Origin: Planctomycetota bacterium
Lineage (GTDB): Bacteria; Planctomycetota; Planctomycetia; Pirellulales; UBA1268
Assembly (NCBI GenBank): GCA_029978905.1
Contig: JAPOIM010000041.1
Coordinates: 1 to 41,617 of the forward strand
Length of the DNA stretch: 41,617 bases
Direction of reading: 5' to 3'
The notes beneath the pieces were generated by a model. The model did not search any database, was not told where the DNA came from, and worked only from the letters and a program-made list of their open reading frames with translations. Positions within the stretch are counted from its first letter, which is position 1; every line of letters starts with the position of its first letter. A program made the translations under genes and the position numbers. Below, one piece after another: positions 27,201 to 34,644 of this stretch.

Positions 27201-27416
27201 CTGCTCGAGCCAGTCGAGGCGGGCGGCGAGGTCGCGAACAGAGGGGTCCGCAGGCGGCGGCGCGTGGTGATGCGCGGTGAAGGGAGCGGTCACGTGCTCC
27301 CAAAAACTTGCCAGTTCGATCGCATGGCTCGTCGTCGCTGACGCAAGGCAGACGAGCACGGCCGCGACGCTTCCTCGCAGGAGTGACGCGGGCCGTGGTG
27401 GAACGGGACTGGCCAT
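24261..27416 (-). CDS. Secreted hypothetical protein, 1051 residues, with a TIG-like segment
   Basis: I do not recognise a family over the full length. The start at 27416 (ATG) has a GAGG site six bases before it; a GTG at 27431 would add five residues. The first 32 residues form a signal peptide (SLLRGSVAAVLVCLASATTSHA). The next ~700 residues are mostly helical with many Ala, Leu and Arg and a Pro-rich part. Around residues 755-815 a segment of the type LFLIGRGFSVHDTSLIAGGRPVPI resembles an IPT/TIG immunoglobulin-like fold, and the C-terminal third looks beta-rich. Long Planctomycete proteins of this kind are common and usually unassigned. It is divergent from the M4 protease gene and convergent, with a four-base overlap, with the methyltransferase. 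Confidence 0.75.
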   Translation of the reverse strand: MASPVPPRPASLLRGSVAAVLVCLASATTSHAIELASFWEHVTAPFTAHHHAPPPADPSVRDLAARLDWLEQHLDTYGSIVVKHPDVWGQSRLMRHRHEYEEHLRAQLDQFAFRSNAALRRSDQSYLGMALALEAATGRRRGPEDVPLPSAGGSASVINQIEGMLPTGNENIGRPDTAIIGRTQPFAFPENPAGFQFDNGPISLEPTLHLDQLSRYLNHLHELRRINEGDDIADAPGYAMVLVRLPVSILPGGRTRRGHGAEATLIAEPVLDQDLLPRTFRSLVINDLVDLIAPALTWCVNDPSCVQWARDLAERDSTSLLPGHDERRSFAITALAERLPAASPAPVPAAKTRRSRMPIPFTQLVDASGVEQIAVLIRDTHAALAGLPTSRPCIDYGDVRSFLDEELQAAYDLLSQAELADVWPELPSWNLASLIRMRRAAEIEQFRDRFFAMLDQPEPLTTTAVLAWGIVVESALLDAQLADDMQRTDCGTSLPAEAGPFFGPFPSPQARMAFNHYVQARWPLHVFALDPVVQEQNIEDSYARRRETQIAMAMAFASGRMSAAALARFTRRLETDMATLALNRTAVGFSHGSDTFGWRFYPRVQSPPTRGAFATFTETLCGPSADADLGTRQLEPGIRECTAILVMPSFVPAVNFDVRTNWFSLAHPRCTEPSLEEAVACSQMIATLRTSTAGGVPLGCNLPTTAVRPLLRRVEQLDRELPLQTLSSQLPYENTAGGFELFSAGTTALAPELLGWYGAPGIDPDGTTSLFLIGRGFSVHDTSLIAGGRPVPITLISRDVLRADIPSGVATLPAIPYEPPQPTLAPRSPRAVEELPAPDQASATSSITVRCPDPLASCNRGEVVDLHLATPYGVTSHMLIPVARRLPGASRLAFARPYEIDLAYTTGKSTTANAEVARVDEFYGAAFDTLAIGVPHAFLPPKTGTLNFTLTNPVGSQPVAVFAVSLPPFDTVRQAYVLAGADLRNFVGDTSRPATDKTLRGAIKPYLDALLADGTAPAVGASLPLELTATLAAEGRELPIGGSIRVDAQRR

Positions 27417-27536
27417 GGAGACCTCGTGCACGGAGTGTTGCGGAGACGTTCTTTTGGGTGGGATACTCCCTCGTGTGTGATTCTTGGGGTATCGGCAGGT
27501 GGCGGGGGGTGTCTCCGCTGCTCTCGTTGCATTTCA

Positions 27537-27551
27537 GCCGCGAAACGCGGC
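27537..27551 (+). other. GC-rich hairpin upstream of the M4 protease gene
   Basis: GCCGCG (27537-27542) and CGCGGC (27546-27551) form a perfect six-base stem with an AAA loop, about 49 bases before the protease ATG at 27600, within the 183-base divergent gap. It could affect translation or be an mRNA structure. No T run follows, so it is not a clear terminator. Confidence 0.3.
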
Positions 27552-27599
27552 CGTTCTGGCCGACCCTTCCGGCTAGAGAAGAGAGGAAAACGCCAAGCC

Positions 27600-28739
27600 A
27601 TGTCTGGTTCTCATCGTCATGGCGGCCGTCAGCCGCTGGCCTGCATCATTCCGCCGTTTTTGCTTGAGCGGATGGCCGAAGCCGGGGATGCGGCGATCCG
27701 CCGTCGCGCGGTCGTTGACCTCGCCCAGGCCACCGCGATTCAGGCGGTGCGAGATCTGGTCCGCTCCATGCCGTCGCTGCTCGCCACACCATCGCCGGGC
27801 TGCTGCCGGGAGCGGCTCGTGTACGACGCCCGTGGGCGGGATGAACTGCCGGGCAGGCTCGTGCGCCGCGAAGGGGATCGCCGCAGTAAGGATCCGGCCG
27901 TCAACGAGGCCTACGATCACTGCGGGGCCACCTACGACTTTTTTCGCGATGTCTTCGATCGCAATTCACTCGACGACGAGGGCATGAGCCTGATCTCGAG
28001 CGTGCACGCCGGCGAATCGGACGGCCATGGGTATCAGCCGATGAACAACGCCTTCTGGAACGGCTCACAGATGGCCTACGGTGATGGTGACGGTGTGGTA
28101 TTTGAACGATTTACGCGGTCGCTTGACGTGGTGGCGCACGAGCTCACGCACGGCGTGCAGTCGTTCACAAGCAATCTCGTGTATCGCGGAGAGAGTGGCG
28201 CGCTCAACGAGCACTTTGCCGACGTGTTTGGGGTGTTGGTGCGGCAGTGGTCACAGGCCCGAGCGGCCACGACGGAGCCGGTGCCGCGGAGTTGGCTGAT
28301 TGGAGCGGAGCTCGTGGTGCCCGCGCCCACGCGGCGTGCCGTCCGCGACATGCAGCGCCCGGGCACCGCGTTTGTCGAGGATCCGCTGTTGGGCACAGAC
28401 CCACAGCCGGGCCACATGAGAGACCGCTACCGCGGCAGTGCCGACCGTGGCGGCGTGCACATCAACTCGGGGATTCCCAACCGGGCGTTTGTGCTCGCGG
28501 CGGAGGCACTCGACGACCAACCCTGGGAGACGGCGGGCCGCATCTGGTACGACACCATGCTGGAGATCCCCAGTCGAGCCGGCTTTGAAGATGCTGCGCG
28601 GATCACGCTGCGGATCGCTCGGGATGACCATGGGGCGGATGCGGCGAAGGCAGTGCGAGAGGCTTGGAAAGCCGTGGGGATCACGGTGCCCACGGCGAAG
28701 AAGCGGCAGCGGCCGCAGACTGCGGGCGAGACGGCGTAA
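27600..28739 (+). CDS. Protealysin-like M4 (thermolysin family) metalloprotease
   Basis: A zinc endopeptidase of the M4 family with 379 residues. Zinc ligands and catalytic residues are intact: HELTH at residues 180-184 (H180, E181, H184), third ligand E204 in GALNEHFADVFG, and H287 in GGVHINSG; the spacing of 20 between H184 and E204 equals that of thermolysin. There is no Sec signal peptide. Instead the short N-terminal propeptide contains CIIPPFLLERMAE, as in protealysin precursors, which lack a standard export signal. ATG 27600 has GAGAGG 13 bases before it, and the frame is open upstream, but family similarity starts here. It is followed by an emfourin-like inhibitor gene, the known partner of protealysin. 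The C-terminal tail is basic. Confidence 0.94.
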   Translation: MSGSHRHGGRQPLACIIPPFLLERMAEAGDAAIRRRAVVDLAQATAIQAVRDLVRSMPSLLATPSPGCCRERLVYDARGRDELPGRLVRREGDRRSKDPAVNEAYDHCGATYDFFRDVFDRNSLDDEGMSLISSVHAGESDGHGYQPMNNAFWNGSQMAYGDGDGVVFERFTRSLDVVAHELTHGVQSFTSNLVYRGESGALNEHFADVFGVLVRQWSQARAATTEPVPRSWLIGAELVVPAPTRRAVRDMQRPGTAFVEDPLLGTDPQPGHMRDRYRGSADRGGVHINSGIPNRAFVLAAEALDDQPWETAGRIWYDTMLEIPSRAGFEDAARITLRIARDDHGADAAKAVREAWKAVGITVPTAKKRQRPQTAGETA

Positions 28740-28768
28740 GGTCCGTGAGCGAGGAGCGCGGTGCAGTC

Positions 28769-29065
28769 ATGAAAATCAGCTTTACGCAGTCGGGAGGCTT
28801 TGCGGGGCTCGTGCTGAGTTGCCGCATCGATACGGCAGTGCTCGAAGTGACCGAGCGGGAGACGGTAGAGCGGTTGGTGATCGCCGCGGGGATCGAGGAG
28901 TCGTGCGAGTGCGTGTCGGAGACCGCGCGGGATGCGGTGACCTACGAGATCGTGATCGAACGCACGACGCAGGTGCGGGTGGTCTTTGACGAGATCCGGC
29001 TGCCCGAGGAGGCTCGCCCACTGGTCGCGTATCTCAAAGGCCATGCCCGACCGGGAGGGGTGTGA
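28769..29065 (+). CDS. Emfourin-like inhibitor of the M4 protease
   Basis: Emfourin is a small protein inhibitor of protealysin, normally encoded next to the protease. This 98-residue protein opens with ISFTQSGGFAGLVLSCRID, the pattern seen in emfourin-type proteins (a strand, a glycine-rich SGGFAG loop, another strand). It continues with helical VERLVIAAGIEE and then alternating strands ending VVFDEIRLPEEARPLVAYLKGHA. Position (30 bases after the protease stop), size and fold plan all agree. ATG 28769 is chosen; an in-frame GTG at 28745 is possible. Its stop overlaps the next ATG by one base. Presumed role: cytoplasmic inhibition of the neighbouring protease before release or use. The family name is a motif-level assignment. 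Confidence 0.8.
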   Translation: MKISFTQSGGFAGLVLSCRIDTAVLEVTERETVERLVIAAGIEESCECVSETARDAVTYEIVIERTTQVRVVFDEIRLPEEARPLVAYLKGHARPGGV

Positions 29066-29646
29066 TGGCTCCTGGCGAGACGGCTGCAGGAGATCGAGTG
29101 GTGGGAGGCGAGCGTTGGGGGGCGTTTGAAGGCCGGGTGCTGGCGGCGTGGCATGACGACGGTCGCACGATGACGCTCCTTGACCCGTTTGCCTATCTCG
29201 ATCCGGCAGGGGCGAAGTGGCTCGCGCCGCAGGCGAGTGAGGTCAACGGGGCGAGTATCCCGCGAGCGTTTTGGTCGGTGATCGGTGGGCCGTTCGCTGG
29301 GCGGTTTCGCAATGCGTCGGTGGTGCACGATGTGGCGTGCGTGGAGCGAACCGCCGAGTGGCGCGATGTGCACTGGATGTTTTACGAGGCCTGCCGCTGC
29401 GGCGGTGTCGGGGTGGCCAAGGCGAAGGTGATGTACTACGCAGTCTTCCACTTTGGGCCGCGATGGGAAGTCGAAACCACGCTGCTGGTGCGTGACGGGC
29501 AGGAGGTCCGCGTGAAGAGCCCCCGCGACACCACGCCACCGCCAGCAACGTTGGCCGACGTCAACGCCGCGGTCGCCTACTTCGCCACTCACGATCCCCC
29601 CGCCGACGAGATTCCTGCGATCGGGCGGCTGGCGTCGCCACGGTGA
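29065..29646 (+). CDS. DUF1353 protein
   Basis: A 193-residue protein with a clear DUF1353 core: VNGASIPRAFWSVIGGPFAGRFRNASVVHDVACVERTAEWRDVHWMFYEACRCGGVGVAKAKVMYYAVFHFGPRW. The family appears in phage genomes and in diverse bacteria and has no established function; conserved H, D and R residues suggest metal or ligand binding, which is my inference. The ATG at 29065 shares its A with the stop of the emfourin gene (TGATG) and has a strong GGGAGGGG site, so the two are translationally coupled. A GTG at 29062 is an alternative. There is no signal peptide. Physical linkage to protease and inhibitor suggests a substrate, a second regulator or an effector. Confidence 0.82.
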   Translation: MAPGETAAGDRVVGGERWGAFEGRVLAAWHDDGRTMTLLDPFAYLDPAGAKWLAPQASEVNGASIPRAFWSVIGGPFAGRFRNASVVHDVACVERTAEWRDVHWMFYEACRCGGVGVAKAKVMYYAVFHFGPRWEVETTLLVRDGQEVRVKSPRDTTPPPATLADVNAAVAYFATHDPPADEIPAIGRLASPR

Positions 29647-29772
29647 TGTGGATGCCGTGGTCATGATTTCGCTCACGACTTGGGGCACGCCGAGCGTGGC
29701 GGCTGCGTGAGGCAGGCGTAGGGCGTGTGGGGCAGAAACGACGACAGGAAGGGGAAGGACGGTGTCCTGGAG

Positions 29773-29800
29773 ACCACGCTCATCAGAAGTCTTGCGTGGT
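29773..29800 (+). other. Inverted repeat in the gap before the small secreted protein
   Basis: ACCACGC (29773-29779) and GCGTGGT (29794-29800) pair perfectly over seven bases with a 14-base loop, inside the 237-base gap between the DUF1353 gene and the next coding region. No T run follows. It may be the end of the protease-cassette transcript or an operator. Nothing else was recognised in this gap. Confidence 0.35.
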
Positions 29801-29883
29801 GAATCGTCGCCGTCACGGAGCTGATTTGCAGGCTAGGCTTGAGGGACGCGTGGTGGCGCAGCGTCGCACTGAGAGGAGATGTC

Positions 29884-30192
29884 ATGGCCAGTATGTTTTT
29901 TGTCCGTCCCGCCGTTCTCACCGCTTCGCTGGCTGCTTTCGCCACCGCTGCGGTCACCGTCAGCCTCCCGCAGCCTGCGGAAGCCGCCGGGCAGTCGCCA
30001 GGGGTGAGCTTGCGAATCATCACCTTCGGTGAAACACGCGACCAGCTGCAGGCGACGCCGATCGAGCAGAGGCCCTACCGTCCCGGGCACTTCTACGGCA
30101 ACCGTGTTCGCCGGCAGAGCAACCGCGGCGCCAGCGCGCCGGCCCCCCGCTCCAGTGGCTCGAGCAACTCGCAAGGTCGCCGCTCGTCGTAA
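29884..30192 (+). CDS. Small secreted basic protein, unknown
   Basis: A 102-residue protein with a clear signal peptide (residues 1-34: hydrophobic FFVRPAVLTASLAAFATAAV with a QPAEAAG cleavage region). The mature part of about 68 residues is rich in Arg, Ser, Gln and Pro and has the segment GVSLRIITFGETRDQLQATPIEQRPYRP; the last 30 residues are low-complexity, ending in SQGRRSS. It has an excellent AGGAG site (29874-29878) five bases before the ATG, which supports real translation. It lies 237 bases after the DUF1353 gene, so it may or may not be part of that group. I recognise no family. Confidence 0.6.
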   Translation: MASMFFVRPAVLTASLAAFATAAVTVSLPQPAEAAGQSPGVSLRIITFGETRDQLQATPIEQRPYRPGHFYGNRVRRQSNRGASAPAPRSSGSSNSQGRRSS

Positions 30193-30216
30193 CACGTGCG
30201 TCCGCCGTATGGAGGC

Positions 30217-33200
30217 CTACGCCTCGTAGCGGATGAGCAGTTCGCCGGCTTCCACCGGGGTGCCCGGCGAGACGAGCACCTCGGCGATTGTGCCGTCGCG
30301 CTCCGCGAGGATGGTGGTTTCCATCTTCATCGCTTCGAGGCTGAGGAGCTTCTGCCCCTCTTCGACTTTCTCGCCGGCGCGGACGGCCACGGTGACCACG
30401 AGCCCCGGCATCGGGGCTCCCACTTCGGTCGGCTCGCCCGAACGGGCCTTGGGGCGGCGGGCGGTCGAGCCTTCGAGCCCCTTGTCGACCACCGTCACGC
30501 TCCGTGGCTGACCGTTGAGTTCGAAGAACACCGCGCGCGTGCCGTCGGAGTGGGGTTCGCCCACGGAGAGCAGGCGGATCAGGAGTGTCTTCCCGGGTTC
30601 GATGTCGCAGGCCAGTTCTTCGCCTGGCTTGATGCCTTCGAGGAACGCGGGGGTGGGGAGAGCTGAAACATTGCCAAACGCTGCCTGATGCCGCGCGAAG
30701 TCTTCAAAGACTCGCGGATAGAGCAGCCACGACACGATTTCCTTCGATTCCGCGGGACGGCCGAGGAGGTCGCTGCAGCTCACGGCGGCAGCCTCGAAAT
30801 CGGCTGGCGGCATCGATTCGCCTGGGCGGCCGGTGAGCACATCGCCGTTCTTGACCACCCGCTTGATCACCTCCGGCGGGAAGCCACCAGGCGGCTGCCC
30901 CATGCGGCCCGAGAGGAGGTCGATGATGCTCTCGGGGAACGCGATCTCACGGTCTTCGCTGAGCAGGTCGCTCGCCTTCATGTCGTTGGTGACGAGCAGG
31001 AGGGCGAGGTCGCCCACGGCTTTGCTCGTGGGCGTGACCTTCACGATGTCGCCTACCAGGTCGTTGACCTCGGCGTAGGTGCGGCAGACGTCTTCCCAGT
31101 GGTCACCCAGGCCAAGGGCCTTCGCCTGCTCGAGGAGGTTCGTGAACTGCCCACCAGGCATCTCGTGCAGGTAGAGGTCGGCGTCGGGGGCCTTCATGCT
31201 GCATTCGAAGGCGGTGTAGTGGTCGCGGACCGCCGACCAGTAACGGGCCAGGTGACGGAGTGGCTCGGGGTCGATGCCTGTGTCGAGGTCGGTGTTTCGG
31301 GCCGCCTCCACGATGGCGTTGAGGTTGGGCTGGCTCGTCAGCCCTGCAAACGGAGCCATGGCACAGTCGACCACGTTGGCTCCCGCCTCTGCGGCCGCCA
31401 GGCAACTCGCCAGGCTTGCGCCGCTGGTGTCGTGGGTGTGGAAATGGATCGGAATGCCCACCTCTTCCTTGAGGGCGGCGACCAGTTTGCGTGCGGCAAA
31501 CGGCTTGCAGAGGCCTGCCATATCTTTGATGGCGAGCATGTGAGCGCCGTGCTGCTCGAGCTCCTTGGCCAGCTTCACGTAGTAGTCAAGCGAATACTTT
31601 GTACGGGCCGGGTCGAGCACGTCGCCGGTGTAGCAGATCGCAGCCTCGCAGATGCCCCCCGACTCGATCACCGCATCCATCGCCACCCGCATGTTGGGCA
31701 CCCAGTTGAGTGGGTCGAACACGCGGAAGAGGTCGATGCCTCCGGCAGCCGCTTCCTTCACAAACGCCTGCACGACATTGTCGGGATAGTTGGTGTAGCC
31801 AACGGCGTTGCTTGCCCGCAGGAGCATCTGAAAGAGGATGTTCGGCACGCGGGTGCGAAGCTCAGCGAGCCGCTCCCAGGGGCACTCCTTCAAAAACCGC
31901 ATTGACGTGTCGAACGTGGCCCCCCCCCACATCTCGAGCGAGAAAAGCCCCGAGCCGAGCTGCGCGTAGGCGTCGGCCACCGCGAGCATGTCGTAGCTGC
32001 GCATGCGGGTGGCCAGGAGCGACTGGTGGGCGTCGCGCATCGTGGTGTCGGTGAGGAAAAGCTTGTTTTGCGTGGTGACCCACTGGCAAAACGCCTTGGC
32101 GCCGAGTTCCAAGAAGCGGGTGCGGGCACCGGCCGGGGGGGCCTTGGTGCGATCGAAGGCAGGCAGCGGTGCCTCCTCGCGACGCACGGCCGTCGGCCGA
32201 CCCTTCACGAGTGGGTTGCCGTTGACGATCACGTCGCCGAGATACTCGAGCAGCTTCGTGGCACGGTCTTGCCGCACCGGAAACTCAAAGAGGTCGGGCG
32301 TTTCGTCGATGAAGCGGGTCGTGCAGTCGCCCGCGAGAAAGGCCGGGTGGGTTACGAGATTGATCAGGAAGGGGATGTTGGTCTTCACCCCGCGAACGCG
32401 AAACTCCTGCAGGCAGCGCTCGATGTGGCTGGCGGCTTCGGTGAGCGAGAGGCCCCGCGCGGTGACCTTCACCAGCAGTGAGTCGTAGTAGGGGGTGACG
32501 ACGGCGCCGGAGAACGCGGTTCCCGCGTCGAGGCGGATGCCCATGCCGCTCGCGGAGCGGTAGGCGGTCATCCGGCCGTAGTCCGGCAGGAATCGGTTTT
32601 CCGGATCTTCGGTCGTCACCCGGCACTGCAGGGCCACGCCCATCGACTTGATCGAGGCCTGATCGGGCAGGCCAATCTCGGGGTCGGCGAGGGTGTAGCC
32701 CTCGGCCACCCGCACCTGCCGCCGCACGATGTCGATTCCCGTCACCTCTTCGGTGACGGTGTGTTCCACCTGAATCCGCGGATTAACCTCGATGAAGTAG
32801 AACTTCTTCGTTTCGTCGTCGACGAGAAACTCGACGGTGCCGGCGTTTTCGTAGCGGGCTTCGTTGCCGATCGCGAGGGCGGCCTCGCAGATTTCGCGTC
32901 GGAGGCCGGAGTCGAGGCTCCAGGCCGGGGCGACCTCCACCACCTTCTGGTGCCGTCGCTGCACGGAGCAGTCACGCTCGAAGAGGTGCACCAGGTTGCC
33001 GTGGGTGTCGCCGAGGAGCTGCACTTCGATGTGCTTCGCCCGACGGATGAACTTTTCCACGAAAACGGCGTCGCTGCCGAAGGCGGTTTTCGCCTCGCGC
33101 TGGGCTGAGGCGAGCGCGTCGGGCAGGGCGGCTTCGTCTTCCACGACCCGCATCCCGCGGCCGCCGCCGCCATGGGCGGCTTTGAGGATCACCGGGAAGC

Positions 33201-33663
33201 CGAGGTCGCGGGCGATGGCGATCGCGTCGTCGGCGGATGTGACGGCCTGCGAACTGCCGGCCAGGATCGGTACGCCTGCTTTGGCGGCCAGTTCGCGGGC
33301 GGCGGTCTTGTCGCCGAGCTGCTCGAGCAGTTCAGGGCGAGGGCCCACGAACGTGATCCCCGCCTGCTGGCAGGCCCGGGCAAACGCCGGGTTTTCCGAG
33401 AGGAAGCCGTAGCCGGGGTGGATGCCATCGACGCCATGCTCGACTGCCACCGCGATGATGGACTCGATGTCGAGGTAGCTCCGTAGCGGTTCGCCAGGCT
33501 GGCCCACAACATAGGCTTCGTCGGCCTTGAAGCGGTGCAGGGCAAACCTGTCTTCGTGCGCATAGATCGCGACCGTGCGAATGCCCAGCTCATGCACCGA
33601 GCGAAACACGCGGATCGCGATTTCACTGCGGTTGGCGACGAGGAGCTTCGTAATGGGCCGCAT
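30217..33663 (-). CDS. pyc: Pyruvate carboxylase
   Basis: Catalyses ATP- and biotin-dependent carboxylation of pyruvate to oxaloacetate, refilling the citric acid cycle. At 1148 residues it is the full-length single-chain form. In order: biotin carboxylase with KLLVANRSEIAIRVFR at the N terminus, the glycine-rich AHGGGGRGMRVV ATP-grasp loop and FIEVNPRIQVEHTVTEE; the carboxyltransferase part with LLATRMRSYDMLAVA, EMWGGATFDTSMRFL and HFHTHDTSG; and a biotinyl domain with EAMKMET (biotin lysine K1113). ATG 33663 is chosen because the KLLVANRSEIA start is typical; about 49 more residues upstream are open but low-complexity. No clear ribosome binding site is seen. It follows tsaB on the same strand with a 153-base gap. 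Confidence 0.97.
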   Translation of the reverse strand: MRPITKLLVANRSEIAIRVFRSVHELGIRTVAIYAHEDRFALHRFKADEAYVVGQPGEPLRSYLDIESIIAVAVEHGVDGIHPGYGFLSENPAFARACQQAGITFVGPRPELLEQLGDKTAARELAAKAGVPILAGSSQAVTSADDAIAIARDLGFPVILKAAHGGGGRGMRVVEDEAALPDALASAQREAKTAFGSDAVFVEKFIRRAKHIEVQLLGDTHGNLVHLFERDCSVQRRHQKVVEVAPAWSLDSGLRREICEAALAIGNEARYENAGTVEFLVDDETKKFYFIEVNPRIQVEHTVTEEVTGIDIVRRQVRVAEGYTLADPEIGLPDQASIKSMGVALQCRVTTEDPENRFLPDYGRMTAYRSASGMGIRLDAGTAFSGAVVTPYYDSLLVKVTARGLSLTEAASHIERCLQEFRVRGVKTNIPFLINLVTHPAFLAGDCTTRFIDETPDLFEFPVRQDRATKLLEYLGDVIVNGNPLVKGRPTAVRREEAPLPAFDRTKAPPAGARTRFLELGAKAFCQWVTTQNKLFLTDTTMRDAHQSLLATRMRSYDMLAVADAYAQLGSGLFSLEMWGGATFDTSMRFLKECPWERLAELRTRVPNILFQMLLRASNAVGYTNYPDNVVQAFVKEAAAGGIDLFRVFDPLNWVPNMRVAMDAVIESGGICEAAICYTGDVLDPARTKYSLDYYVKLAKELEQHGAHMLAIKDMAGLCKPFAARKLVAALKEEVGIPIHFHTHDTSGASLASCLAAAEAGANVVDCAMAPFAGLTSQPNLNAIVEAARNTDLDTGIDPEPLRHLARYWSAVRDHYTAFECSMKAPDADLYLHEMPGGQFTNLLEQAKALGLGDHWEDVCRTYAEVNDLVGDIVKVTPTSKAVGDLALLLVTNDMKASDLLSEDREIAFPESIIDLLSGRMGQPPGGFPPEVIKRVVKNGDVLTGRPGESMPPADFEAAAVSCSDLLGRPAESKEIVSWLLYPRVFEDFARHQAAFGNVSALPTPAFLEGIKPGEELACDIEPGKTLLIRLLSVGEPHSDGTRAVFFELNGQPRSVTVVDKGLEGSTARRPKARSGEPTEVGAPMPGLVVTVAVRAGEKVEEGQKLLSLEAMKMETTILAERDGTIAEVLVSPGTPVEAGELLIRYEA

Positions 33664-33816
33664 AGGGGTATTCCGTGGCTGTGAGGGGCATGCGGTGGAC
33701 GGCAGGCGAGCAGCCGCCGACGCAGCAGACACACGCCCGACCGCTCCGACCCCGCCCGCTGTGGACGGCGTCAATGTAACCGGCGGCCTGCCGCGAACCC
33801 AGCCACCCATACTCTC

Positions 33817-34575
33817 TCAGCGTCGCCGTGGCTCTTCGGCATAGCTGGGACGCAGGTAGGACGGGGTCAGCGTGGCGGCATCGGCGAAAAGACCGGCTGC
33901 TGCCAAGCGGACGGCGAGCCACGCCGCGGTGGCCGCTCTGGGTCGCTGAGGCGCGGCGGCTGGCCGGCAAAGGTCGCTGCGGTGGATGAGGGCGTCGTTT
34001 TCCAGCGGGCTGACCACCACCGCGGCAGGCGGAAGGGCCTCGATCCACGCATCCACGGGGAGCAGCTGCGAATCGGCGATAGCCCAGTCGAAAGGCGTGC
34101 CGAACGCACGCGTGGCAGTGGTGGCATGCACCTCACCGCGGCCGGCATCGAGCGCCAGATGGAGTTGTGTTGCTTCTGGGTAGGCGGCCCGCACCCAGGC
34201 GTCGGCTTCACCGGCAAGCAGGGCAAACGACGAGATCCCCACCAGTTGGCAGCCACTCGCCCAGGCGAGCATCTTGGCCGCGGTGACCCCCACCCGCAGC
34301 CCCGTGAACGACCCTGGGCCGACCACGACCCCCACCAAATCGGCCTCGCGGGGCGGCCAGCCGGCAGCCTGGCAGGTGCGTTCGACACCGCCCGCGAGGA
34401 GCCGGGCGTGGTCGGCGGGCGTTTCAAAGATTTCGGAAAAAACCGCGTCGTCCGCGGTGGCGGTCGTGTCCGTCTCGGGAGCGGCGTGGTGCGGGTTGAA
34501 GGCGGCCACCGACCCCCGCGGAAGGCTCGTATCGATCGCGATGACACGGGCAAAGGAAGAGGGAATCGAGGGCAT
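33817..34575 (-). CDS. tsaB: tRNA threonylcarbamoyladenosine biosynthesis protein TsaB
   Basis: TsaB partners with TsaD to transfer threonylcarbamoyl to A37 of tRNAs that read ANN codons. The 252-residue protein shows the family opening VIAIDTSLPRGSVAA, then ADHARLLAGGVERT, LVGVVVGPGSFTGLRVGVTAAKMLAWASG (the hallmark of the ASKHA-fold TsaB) and an LDAGRGEVHAT strand. ATG 34575 gives the expected N terminus just before IAIDTS; the frame upstream is open but overlaps the divergent gene. TsaB usually has no catalytic zinc site and acts as a scaffold. It is divergently arranged from a metallophosphoesterase gene with only 69 bases between the starts. TsaD and TsaE are not in the window. Confidence 0.94.
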   Translation of the reverse strand: MPSIPSSFARVIAIDTSLPRGSVAAFNPHHAAPETDTTATADDAVFSEIFETPADHARLLAGGVERTCQAAGWPPREADLVGVVVGPGSFTGLRVGVTAAKMLAWASGCQLVGISSFALLAGEADAWVRAAYPEATQLHLALDAGRGEVHATTATRAFGTPFDWAIADSQLLPVDAWIEALPPAAVVVSPLENDALIHRSDLCRPAAAPQRPRAATAAWLAVRLAAAGLFADAATLTPSYLRPSYAEEPRRR

Positions 34576-34625
34576 GGGATTTTCCAGAGGGTTTGGGCCG
34601 ATTAGGATACCCTGTTGGAAATCCC
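34576..34625. promoter_or_regulatory. Near-perfect inverted repeat in the tsaB / phosphoesterase divergent gap
   Basis: GGGATTTTCCA (34576-34586) and TGGAAATCCC (34616-34625) are inverted copies with one extra T, flanking TAGGATA at 34603-34609. That centre reads as a -10-like TAGGAT on the plus strand and TATCCT on the minus strand. With genes starting at 34575 (minus) and 34645 (plus), this could be a shared divergent promoter or operator, or a hairpin. No good -35 was found. Confidence 0.4.
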
Positions 34626-34644
34626 CCCAGAGTTGTAGACGAGC

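Noticed and set aside
33664-33810. N-terminal extension of pyruvate carboxylase by about 49 residues
   Set aside because: The added stretch is low-complexity and not part of the family, whose usual start is the KLLVANRSEIA segment just after ATG 33663.
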